This document shows, piece by piece, positions 54,494 through 63,600 of a stretch of 64,000 nt of DNA. Position 1 is the stretch's first letter. Each line of letters starts with the position of its first letter. The notes beneath the pieces were generated by a model. The model ran no database searches. It saw only the letters and a program-made list of their open reading frames with translations, and was not told the DNA's origin. Both the position numbers and the translations under genes were made by a program. Source of the DNA: Bacteroidetes Order II. bacterium (lineage in GTDB: Bacteria > Bacteroidota > Rhodothermia > Rhodothermales > UBA2364). The stretch is taken from positions 65,572 through 129,571 of the forward strand of contig JAEUSQ010000027.1 of assembly GCA_016788705.1 (NCBI GenBank), read 5' to 3'.

Positions 54494-56584
54494 ATGAAAA
54501 CACGTTCTTTTATGAAATACATACTTGTTTTAGGGCTTTGGTGCATGTTGTTCTTCGACGCGCAAGCCCAAGATACCGCGCAAGCCAAGGTGAAAGACTT
54601 GGTTGGTACCGGCATTATTCTAAGAGGGCCAAACGGCATCATTCTTTGGTGGCAAAGTGAAATCCTCTCCACTGCGAAACCACAAGGCCAGGAACGCTGG
54701 ATTGGCTATGTCGTTCAGCGAAAAGGCCCCAATGATGCGAACTTTGTACGGCTAAACCCCACTCCTATTGGCCTACAACCGACTGCACAAGCCCTACAAA
54801 ATTTTGCAGGTACCCGTCATTTTAAACGGTGGCAAGATTTCTTTCAGACCGAAGACGCAACCACCATCTGGAACTTCCTCGCAGAAAATACCGATGAAAA
54901 AGTCTCGTTTCTTACCTTGCTGGATCCCTATTTGCCAGAAGCCGTGGGGCTACGGTTTTGGGATGCCTCCGCAAAACAGGGGGTGGAATACAGTTACCGC
55001 GTAGTACGGGTTTCAGAGACTGGTTTAGAGTCCCCCTCCGTTCTACGTGGAACCGTTTTACCAGAAACAGTTGCCCCTCCCATCCCCCCAACAAACTTAA
55101 TGATAAAATATGCCAATGGTTCGGTGCGGTTAGATTGGCAACCCTCTATTTCCGACCTCGCTTTCTACTATCATGTGTATCGGAGCGAAGAGCCTGAATA
55201 CGGATTTCGCCGTATCAATTCCGACCCAATCGTTCTTTTACGGGACGAAGAAGGCAATCCGATTACCAGTGGTTTTATGGATGAAAACATAGAAACAGGA
55301 ACCACTTATTATTATACTGTTAAAGCCAGCGACGTAGCCGATAACCTGAGTGAAGCCTCCGAAAGAGTTTCGGTCGCCATTCCTGCCTATAAAATACTGG
55401 CAGCTCCAGATAGCGTTGGAGCCAAGTCCATCCGAGAAGGGATTTTAATCAAGTGGCGAATGGCGCAAAATATGGGCGCACCCGCTTTTCATGTTATTCG
55501 CAAGCCCTTAGCCAAAACAGCCCTCGAAGCCAATATTCAAGGACTCAAAAGCAACAGCGTAGAAGAAAAACCTATCCGCATCACGATAAAACCCCTCACA
55601 GGCGATGCGCGTAGTTTTATAGACACCACGCCCACCCCCGGCATTCCGTATGCTTATGGCATTTTGGCACTGGAATCGGATTCAACGGAAGTGGCAGTGG
55701 CCCAATCTGAAATTGCCCAAGCAACTTGGGTGGACAACCCACCTACCTTGCCAGTATCCGACTTGACTGCCGAATCGCACCCCGAAGGCATCGAACTTTC
55801 GTGGTCTCCTATCCGAGATGCCATTGGCTATCTGATTTTTCGTTCTATTAAAGACGCTACTAATGGCTTTGAATTGGTTCAAAACCGTACCTCCGATACC
55901 CTTTGGGTGGATAAATCAGACTTTATCAAGCCGGGTTATCCCATTTGGTATCGCATTGTAACCGTAGATGGGCGAGGCATTGAAGGCAAACCTTCTATCG
56001 CGGTTGCAGGCATGAGTGGAAAGGCCGTAAAGCCCCAAAAGCCCTCTTTTATCCATGCAACCAAAAAACCAGAAGGCGTGGAAGTGATGTGGGACCCTCC
56101 TTTTACCCGCACGATGAGCAGTTTTGTTCTTCAACGTAATAACGGTACGGGTTTTACAGACCTAATCGAGGTCTCGGCAGACTCCAGTTACCTTTATTTA
56201 GACCAAAACATCAAAGGCAAAGCAAAGTACCGTGTACTTGCTAAATCGTCTGAGGGTCTTTTGAGTGAACCCTCAGACGAAATTGAAGTGGACAACACGC
56301 CCAGTGCACCCTTTGTTAAGACTTATGCCCCAAAAGATGTGGTGGCTGCGAACGACAAAGGCAAAATCCGTGTATTTTGGAAACCAGATGGCTTTGTAGA
56401 AACGTTCCGCATTTTACGCTATTCCAGTAAAAACCCCACCGTCGAAACCATTGCCCAATTGACGGGCTCGGCAACAGAGTATGTAGATACCAAAACCCAA
56501 AGCGGGATAACGTATTATTATCAAGTGGAGGCCATTGGTCCGAACCTCAGCGTGAAAAGTAAACTTGTTTGGGCGCAACGCTAA
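54494..56584 (+). CDS. Exported fibronectin type III repeat protein, third gene of the cluster
   Basis: About 696 residues from ATG 54494 (ATG 54512 is as good); an ATG at 54482 would overlap the giant gene. The signal peptide is MKYILVLGLWCMLFFDAQAQ. About five FN3 domains follow, each with a W-x-P/S strand and a final YY-x-V-x-A strand: SVRLDWQPSISDLAFYYHVY and TYYYTVKASDVADN; ILIKWRMAQNMG; IELSWSPIRDAIGYLIFR; VEVMWDPPFTRTMSSFVLQR; IRVFWKPDGFVETFRILR and TYYYQVEAIG. No enzyme domain and no T9SS sorting domain are seen. It starts within a few bases of the giant-gene stop, so synthesis is coupled. It is likely a surface partner or spacer for the giant protein. Confidence 0.82.
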   Translation: MKTRSFMKYILVLGLWCMLFFDAQAQDTAQAKVKDLVGTGIILRGPNGIILWWQSEILSTAKPQGQERWIGYVVQRKGPNDANFVRLNPTPIGLQPTAQALQNFAGTRHFKRWQDFFQTEDATTIWNFLAENTDEKVSFLTLLDPYLPEAVGLRFWDASAKQGVEYSYRVVRVSETGLESPSVLRGTVLPETVAPPIPPTNLMIKYANGSVRLDWQPSISDLAFYYHVYRSEEPEYGFRRINSDPIVLLRDEEGNPITSGFMDENIETGTTYYYTVKASDVADNLSEASERVSVAIPAYKILAAPDSVGAKSIREGILIKWRMAQNMGAPAFHVIRKPLAKTALEANIQGLKSNSVEEKPIRITIKPLTGDARSFIDTTPTPGIPYAYGILALESDSTEVAVAQSEIAQATWVDNPPTLPVSDLTAESHPEGIELSWSPIRDAIGYLIFRSIKDATNGFELVQNRTSDTLWVDKSDFIKPGYPIWYRIVTVDGRGIEGKPSIAVAGMSGKAVKPQKPSFIHATKKPEGVEVMWDPPFTRTMSSFVLQRNNGTGFTDLIEVSADSSYLYLDQNIKGKAKYRVLAKSSEGLLSEPSDEIEVDNTPSAPFVKTYAPKDVVAANDKGKIRVFWKPDGFVETFRILRYSSKNPTVETIAQLTGSATEYVDTKTQSGITYYYQVEAIGPNLSVKSKLVWAQR

Positions 56585-56761
56585 AGGCCCGAACTCCTCT
56601 GTATCCGACCAAGCAACATACGGTATAAATGGAAGCATGGGTTTTCAATCTTCCACTTGTACCGTATTTTGTTCTTAACGGATTTAAATTACAAACCAGC
56701 AAATTTGCGTTCAAGGAAGGCTTTAGCCCCTTTGCTGCAATTTGCTATAACCAGCGATTAC

Positions 56762-57877
56762 ATGCGTTTAATGCTTCTGAATGGCCTCTTGGTGGGCCTC
56801 TTGGTATTGATGGGTTGCCAGCAAGAACAGAATTTGGGCAAGATCAAAACAATCCCTGCTGCATCCGTAGCTTCTTTAGCAACAGACGTTATTCTTCGTA
56901 ACCCTTCCGACACGATTTCGGTGATAGGCGTGGGAGACATGATGCTAGGCACAAATTTTCCAGCGGGTTTTTTGCCCCCAAATGACGGAAGACACTTGCT
57001 TAAACCCGTTCAACACTGGTTACAAGACGCCGACCTTACATTTGGTAACTTAGAAGGCGTGATCCTAACAGGTGAGGGCCAAATGAAAAAGTGCAGCAAT
57101 CCTGCATTGTGCTACGCTTTTAAATCACCAGATCATTACATCGAATATTTTGTAGAAGCGGGTTTTGACCTCCTGAGCATTGCCAACAACCACGTAGGGG
57201 ATTTTGGCGATATCGGACGAGAAAATACCGTTCGTCAACTCGAGAAAACGCCCCTCAAATTTGCCGGACTCCTAAGCCACCCCAGTACCAGTTTTGAAAA
57301 AAATGGTGTTAAATACGGGTTTGCAGCCTTTTCCCCCAATAACGGAACCGTTAATATTAATGATATTCCCAATGCAAAACGTATCGTAGCAGCACTTGCC
57401 GAAAAGAATGATGTCGTAATTGTGTCTTTCCACGGGGGGGCAGAAGGCGCCAGTAAACGAAACATCACACGAAAAAACGAGCTATTCGTTGGCGAGAACC
57501 GAGGAAACCCTTATGCGTTTGCCCGTGCAGTTATTGACGCGGGTGCAGATGTTGTTTTTGGACACGGCCCTCATGTTACCCGCGCGGTTGATCTTTATAA
57601 AAACCGATTTATTGCCTATAGTTTGGGAAATTTTGCCACATATGGTCGCTTCAATCTAAAAGGCGTTTCCGGAATGGCGCCCATTATTAAGGTTTTCGTC
57701 AATAAAAAAGGCGAGTTCTTGTCTGCCCGTGTTTTTTCCATCAAACAAATTGGCGAGGGGGAACCTGTACCAGATCCTGCCCAAGGTGCTCTCCGCGAAA
57801 TCCAAACCCTTACCCAACAAGACATTCCGGAAGCACCAATCCAAATCGGGGACGATGGAATCATCCGGAAAAACTAA
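56762..57877 (+). CDS. CapA-family metallophosphatase-fold lipoprotein, second copy
   Basis: 371 residues from ATG 56762, giving the lipoprotein leader LLVGLLVLMGCQQEQ; a frame back to 56657 has no leader character. The CapA blocks are intact: IGVGDMMLGTNFPAGF, TFGNLEGVILTGEG, LLSIANNHVGDFGDIG, VVIVSFHGGAEGASK, DVVFGHGPHVTRAVDLYKNR and IAYSLGNFATYGRFN. It is clearly a paralogue of the gene at 33682 on the other strand, the pair bracketing the LytTR-linked region. Catalytic activity and any link to poly-gamma-glutamate are unproven. It lies 177 bp after the FN3 gene and 24 bp before the pentapeptide-repeat gene. Confidence 0.87.
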   Translation: MRLMLLNGLLVGLLVLMGCQQEQNLGKIKTIPAASVASLATDVILRNPSDTISVIGVGDMMLGTNFPAGFLPPNDGRHLLKPVQHWLQDADLTFGNLEGVILTGEGQMKKCSNPALCYAFKSPDHYIEYFVEAGFDLLSIANNHVGDFGDIGRENTVRQLEKTPLKFAGLLSHPSTSFEKNGVKYGFAAFSPNNGTVNINDIPNAKRIVAALAEKNDVVIVSFHGGAEGASKRNITRKNELFVGENRGNPYAFARAVIDAGADVVFGHGPHVTRAVDLYKNRFIAYSLGNFATYGRFNLKGVSGMAPIIKVFVNKKGEFLSARVFSIKQIGEGEPVPDPAQGALREIQTLTQQDIPEAPIQIGDDGIIRKN

Positions 57878-57901
57878 ATACATCTGCCTACTTGTAATCG
57901 C

Positions 57902-58468
57902 ATGACTGCTTCTTTTCAAGACCAAACCTTTCACACCACCCACTTCCCAGAGGGCCGAATCCGTGGCCAATTTGAAAATTGTCAATTTATCGGCTGTACC
58001 CTTCCCAATGCCATGCTTTCCAGTGCCGAGTTCTCCGATTGCAGCTTTGAGGACTGCGACCTGAGCATGGCCCAACTGAATGGAACGGTATTTCGAGAGA
58101 CCCGATTTATTGCTTGTAAGATGTTGGGCATGCCGTTCGACACCTGCAACGACTTCTTGCTCTCTTTCAGTTTCAAAAATTGCAACCTTGATTTTTCGTG
58201 TTTTAACGGCCTGGTTATCAAACAAACCGTTTTTGATCAGTGTAGTCTTGAAGGCGCTTTTTTCCTCAAAACCAATTTAGAAAAGTCCGTATTTAAAAAC
58301 ACCAACTTGGCAGATGCTGCTTTTGAACAGACCCATCTTGCAGGAACGGACTTCCGATCTGCCTATCACTTTTCCATTGACCCAGAAAAAAATTACCTCA
58401 AAAAAGCACGTTTTTCGGCAGATAATCTTGCTGGGCTCTTACGAAAATATGACCTCAAAATTAATTAA
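57902..58468 (+). CDS. Pentapeptide-repeat protein, Qnr/McbG-like
   Basis: 188 residues made of A/C-[DN/S/E]-L/F-x-x repeats: FENCQFIGCTLPNAMLSSAE, FSDCSFEDCDLSMAQLN, SFKNCNLDFSCFNG, TVFDQCSLEGAFFLKTNLEK and TNLADAAFEQTHLAGTDFR. This gives a right-handed quadrilateral beta-helix. It ends HFSIDPEKNYLKKARFSADN and LAGLLRKYDLKI, the wording of the C-terminal cap of Qnr and McbG, which mimic DNA and protect gyrase. No leader is present, so it is cytoplasmic. A gyrase-protecting role is a family-based suggestion, not shown here. It probably shares a transcript with the CapA copy. Confidence 0.85.
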   Translation: MTASFQDQTFHTTHFPEGRIRGQFENCQFIGCTLPNAMLSSAEFSDCSFEDCDLSMAQLNGTVFRETRFIACKMLGMPFDTCNDFLLSFSFKNCNLDFSCFNGLVIKQTVFDQCSLEGAFFLKTNLEKSVFKNTNLADAAFEQTHLAGTDFRSAYHFSIDPEKNYLKKARFSADNLAGLLRKYDLKIN

Positions 58469-58486
58469 AACCCGCACACAGTAGCC

Positions 58487-60316
58487 CTACCGACTAACTA
58501 CCAACCGACGATGTACAACAGAATGCCCTTGTGCTAAGCGCAAAAAGTAGAACCCATTAGACAACCCATCCACTGCAAAAGGTATCCTCTGTACACCTGA
58601 AGCCATTACCCCCACGTACAACATCTTTTGTGTACGTCCTAAGGCATCCACAATACTTAATCGGACATACTGGCTTTTGGGTAAAGAAAGTTCAACATTT
58701 GCTATACGTCCAACTGGATTCGGATAGGGCATTCCAAGTGCAAATAAGGCAGGCGTTTCATCGGTTATCCCAGTGCTGGGGTGATACCCAAAAGCACCAA
58801 CGGTAGAACGTGCCAAACGACCATTACCGTCGTAATCTCCCCAAACCCCATTCGAGAGATTTCCGACGGGTATGATAGGCGTTGTGGGCGCATCCCCTCC
58901 CAGAAAATCGGGGATGGATTGCGTCGCATAAGTAGTTACATTACTCACAGGAACCGGATGAAAATCTCCACCAGAAGCCTGTACCAACTGTGGTTCAAAG
59001 ACATTAAATACATTGTCTGCCAATAACTGCGCTTCGTTACAAGTCAGGTTCGAAGCCGCACATCCATCCCCACTTCCACCGATCCCAAGGGGATGCGTGG
59101 AAGGGCCATTCCAGAAAACATTTCCTTTTATCTGAAGATTGGCATCGGTCAGGGTAGGATTGGGGACGTTGCTACCAACAGGTGGTGTGATTGGGCCATG
59201 TATTGCTAAGTGCTGCCATTGTGATTGAAACCCCAAAGGATTATAGAATAGATTGTTGTAAATAAAGATGTTACGGTTTGGAATAAAATTAAAGGAAGGA
59301 TCGTACCCCCATCCCCCAGCGGCCCGATTGGCATTGCACTTGGCCGTATCTCCATCACAACTCCGTCCACCAAAAACCACTTCTAAGACATGAGATCGGG
59401 AGCCAGTCCGGTAAGCGGTATTGTGTGCCATCAATATATTATATCCCCCATTCACCCCCAGTCCTGCACCCTCCGTATCATGTATTATATTGTTGATGAT
59501 TTTGATATCATAAGCTTCATAATGTAACCAAGGAGATACCATAAACTCAAATCCTGTGCCTTGACCTGCGGTAATGCCCCCGGTACCACAATTATAGACC
59601 TCGTTGGCCTCCACGGTAAACTGCGCCGAACCTCCTTTCAAGTATAAACACCAGTCTTGCGCATTATGGATTTTATTCCGGAAAATATGCCCGTATTGTA
59701 CTGCCACTAAATCTATGGCGTTGTCATCAGCGCCCGAAATGTCGTTATCTTCGATATAAATATATTGGGACTGATTAATCTTCACGGTCTCATGAGCCGC
59801 TCGGCTTCCGTTTGAAGCAGATTGAAAGAAATTATTTCTGATTAAACCATATTGTATCTGCTCAAAATGCAAGACATCTCCTGATGGATTTGGAATGATT
59901 TGCAAATCCATTAAGTATAAATAGCGGCAATCAAAGACATTCAAGTCACCCTGCAACGTCACCGTTCCTCGGCCTTGCGCGGCTTGAATGATCACTGGAA
60001 AGGCATACGTCCCATACTTTTTTTCCATGTAATTTGGCAGGCTTGCTTCAGGATACGTCCCAGGTAGAAGCTGAATTCGGTAGCCCATGGTCAAGGGGGT
60101 AGAGGTCGGAATACGATTCCAAGCAGCCGTCAATGTACGAAGCGGCGCTACCGATGTACCCGCAGCGCCATCGTTGCCCGAAGGTGAGACAAAGACCTCT
60201 TGAACAAGAGGACTCCCAATAGCATAAGCAGATGTTTGGGCATGAATTAATGGAACTTCGAGCATTAGAAGAATCCATAAAACAAGATAACTCTTTGGGT
60301 AAAGGAGCGTTTTCAT
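58487..60316 (-). CDS. Secreted right-handed parallel beta-helix protein with T9SS sorting domain
   Basis: 609 residues. A signal peptide (LVLWILLMLEVPLIHA) is followed by VFVSPSGNDGAAGTSVAPLR, the opening of DUF1565/pectate-lyase-like helices. Then come PbH1-type rungs: FEQIQYGLIRNNFFQSASNG, YIYIEDNDISGADDNAIDLV, FTVEANEVYNCGTGGITAGQ and IKIINNIIHDTEGAGLGVNG. Members include polysaccharide lyases and epimerases, but no catalytic set can be read here. The last 80 residues (FALGMPYPNPVGRIANVELS, GLSNGFYFLRLAQGH) are a T9SS sorting domain, so it is displayed or released outside the cell. It is convergent with the pentapeptide gene, only 18 bp between stops. Confidence 0.85.
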   Translation of the reverse strand: MKTLLYPKSYLVLWILLMLEVPLIHAQTSAYAIGSPLVQEVFVSPSGNDGAAGTSVAPLRTLTAAWNRIPTSTPLTMGYRIQLLPGTYPEASLPNYMEKKYGTYAFPVIIQAAQGRGTVTLQGDLNVFDCRYLYLMDLQIIPNPSGDVLHFEQIQYGLIRNNFFQSASNGSRAAHETVKINQSQYIYIEDNDISGADDNAIDLVAVQYGHIFRNKIHNAQDWCLYLKGGSAQFTVEANEVYNCGTGGITAGQGTGFEFMVSPWLHYEAYDIKIINNIIHDTEGAGLGVNGGYNILMAHNTAYRTGSRSHVLEVVFGGRSCDGDTAKCNANRAAGGWGYDPSFNFIPNRNIFIYNNLFYNPLGFQSQWQHLAIHGPITPPVGSNVPNPTLTDANLQIKGNVFWNGPSTHPLGIGGSGDGCAASNLTCNEAQLLADNVFNVFEPQLVQASGGDFHPVPVSNVTTYATQSIPDFLGGDAPTTPIIPVGNLSNGVWGDYDGNGRLARSTVGAFGYHPSTGITDETPALFALGMPYPNPVGRIANVELSLPKSQYVRLSIVDALGRTQKMLYVGVMASGVQRIPFAVDGLSNGFYFLRLAQGHSVVHRRLVVSR

Positions 60317-60629
60317 AAATGATCGTGATTGGATAAAGACAAGTTTCAGGGATCAAATACCCCATATAAAGTCATAAAAATTACTACAAATAAGTAAGTA
60401 ATTAAAGACATAGATTTTACAGGAACAGCTATATGTTCGGTAAAACTCTTGGCCCTCCAAAGATCCGCAAGGCCACTACCGAGAACCTTTAACAAGTTAA
60501 GATCTATTAATTATTACGATTTCTATTGCGAGAACAGATCGGTACCATGGAAAAATATACGTGGTAATCGGATTTTATGCACCTACTGTCTGGAAAACCG
60601 CAAAGCCATAAGGCTCGTCGGAATATCCA
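60317..60629. other. Intergenic spacer with one long inverted repeat
   Basis: No gene is seen in these 313 bp. Around 60438-60482, TCGGTA ... TGGCC pairs in order with GGCCA ... TACCGA, giving a two-part stem around an approximately 16-base loop. No T-run follows. It lies between two leftward genes (smc ends at 60630, the beta-helix gene starts at 60316) and may be a processed leader or chance structure. Confidence 0.3.
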
Positions 60630-63600
60630 CTACGAGATGGCCTGTTCTTCCTGCGCCTCGAAAGACACACGTACTACCTTACTGACCCCCATTTCTTGCA
60701 TGGTAATGCCATACATCCGGTCAGCAGCCTCCATTGTCAATTTATTATGCGTCACCAAAATGAATTGTGTGGTATCGGCAAATTGGCGGATCAACCGCAT
60801 GAAGCGTTCAATATTCGCATCGTCTAACGGCGCATCCACTTCATCAAGAATACAAAAAGGTGAGGGTTTCACCAAATAAATGGCAAACAGCAGCGCAATG
60901 GCGGTTAGGGTTTTTTCCCCACCAGAAAGCTGAGAAATACCAGAAGGTTGTTTGCCTCGTGGTTTAGCCACAATCTTTATGCCCGCCTCCAACGGATCTG
61001 CATCATCCAAAAGCAGTTGTGCCGTATCCCCGGGATGAAACAGGCCTTCAAAGAGAGATTGAAAGTGGCGATTGATTTCGGCAAACGTTTCGTTGAAGCG
61101 CCGTGTAGCTGTTTGATTGATCTCTTGTATCGTTTCAAGCAAGGTATTTTCGGCAGACTTCAAGTCCTTTTGTTGGTCCTCAATAAAGGAAAGCCGCTCC
61201 TTTTCCCGCTCATAATCCTCTAAAGCCAATTCATTCACCGCCCCAAGAGAACGTATCTTTTGACGCAGTTCTGCCACTTCTTTCTTTGCCGATACGTCGT
61301 CTATATCCTTGTTTACGACCAACATGTCTCCTTCTTCAATGGACAACGCAAGTTCCAAACCCAACTCATCCATAGTACGCTGGATCAATGCCTCAAGGCG
61401 GGTATTACGTTCCGCCAATTGCACTTCGATCCGGTTTTCTTCTCGTTGCAAGTCATCTCTTTTGCGTCGTACTTCACGGATTTGTGCTTCATCGGCGGCA
61501 ATGGCCCCACGTGACTGCACCACATTCAATTCCGCTTCGTGAACCACCTCATCTTGTTCCGTTTTTTCGGCATACCAGACAGCTAAGTTTGTCTCCAATT
61601 GGGCTTGTAATTCGGTAGCGGTCTCTTTACTTTTTTGGACTTGGGCAATCTCACCCTGTCGGTTTTGTGTCCGCCGACGAAGCATTTCCGCCTCTTCTTG
61701 TTTCCGGCGAAGTTCATTTTTCAGGTTCTGGGCATGGTTTTCGGCCTGAATGGCCAGGATATTGGTTTCGTTCAGCGCTTGCCCGGCCATGCGTTGCTGG
61801 GCTTCAGCAGATTTAAAAACCAATTCAGCCGCTTGGCGTCGCGTTTCAGCCTCTCCTGTTTGCCCCTGGAAAACACGAACCAACGCTTCTTTTTCGGTAT
61901 GTTTATTCCTGATTTCTGCGGACTCAGCCCTCAACAATTCGATCCGCACAGTCAATTCTTGCGCTCGTTTGGCCGAGGCCAAGTGCTCAAATTGGGCACG
62001 CTCGCTGGCTTTTTCCACTTCGGTTTGTTGCCGTTCTGCTTTCTGAAGGCCCAACCGTAATAAGGGTAAATTTATCCCTGCCAACTCATCCCGAATTTGT
62101 CGGAATTGCCCTGTTTGTTCTTGTTTTTGTTGTTCCAAAACGTGTAATTCTTCGCGTGCTTGGGCCAAACGTTCACGCCTACCCAGCCGATTGGCGGTAG
62201 CGGGCGCATGTTTTTTACTCCCTCCATGAAGGGTTCCGTTTGTATCCGCCCATTCGCCAGTGGGTGCCATAAAGCGTAGATAAGACCCTGCTCCTTGGGG
62301 TTTCGACGCCAGTTCTTGGGCCTGTTCGAACGACTCGACAAGAAACACATTTCCCAGCAATACCTGAGCCAATACAGAATAAGCTGGCGCCGCCCGAATC
62401 ACAGAGACAGCAGACAAAGCCCCATCCACCATTGGTGGCACAACTGCCTCCTTTGGCAATCGGTTGAGCAACAAAAAATCAGAACGACCCTTGCCCTGCG
62501 ACCTTAGCAGCGCAATTGCAGCACTTGCCTCTGCTTCTGATGATACCACAAAACATCCTGCAAATTCTCGTAAGGCGGCATCTATGGCAACCTGATAGGC
62601 CACATCACACGCCAAGACATCCGAAACCGTTAGGGGTGGAGCAGCACTCCAATCAGTTTTTTTGGCCAAAAATTGTACTGCCTGAGAAAATTCTTCGTAA
62701 CTCGCCACCAAATTTTCCAACAACTTAGCTTCTGCTCCCAAGGCCGATGCCTTTTGCTCGGTTATACGGAGCATTTGTTGTGCTTCATTAAGGGCAGCCG
62801 TTTTTAACTCGTGTAACTTTTCTCCTTCGGTAAGTATGATATGGGCCTGATCAGTGGCTTTTTGGGCTTGTTCAAGCGACTCCGCAACCCATTGCGTTTT
62901 CTCGAACAACGAAACCTGACTTTCTTGATATGCCTGTCGGTCTTCTTCCAAACGCGCAACCTCGCCTTCCATCAGTTCCAACCTATTCGCCAAGCGCCCC
63001 AACTCCGCTTGCAAAAAAGAACGTTCTTGCGCCACTTTACGCTCTGCAATCCGCAATCCCTCCAATTCCTGTAACGCTTGTTCATATCCAGCCTGTGCAT
63101 CCTGTTGTTTTTTTTGCGCCTCGACCCGTTCACGTACCTGTTCTACAGACACTTCTAAAGCGGCTTCGAGTGCCATAGACAACGACGCTACATGTTTAAG
63201 GAGTTGTTCGTGCCGCATATCAGCTTCTACAGCCTCATTTTTTAACCGCGAAAGGGTGCGTTCGGCTTGTATATGGCGCTCCTTTTCCACACGCAGATCG
63301 GCTTCGGCTTTACGGATTACATCCAAATGTGCCGCCCGTTTTTGTTGTAAATCAGCTAAATGCGTCTCCAGATGGGTTAGATAAAGGCGGTGCTGCTCCA
63401 CTTGGGCTTCAAATGTGGTCAGTTCTCCTTGAAGGGCTGTCAAAGTGTGTTCCACGTCCACCTTTCGTGCCGAATATTGGGCAATTTCTGTTTGTAAACG
63501 CCCAAATTCCCTCAGGGCTAACTGGGTTTCCAGCTCCGCAAGCCGATCCTTTAAATGCTTATATTTCCGGGCTTTTCCTGCCTGATTTGCCAAGGAACGC

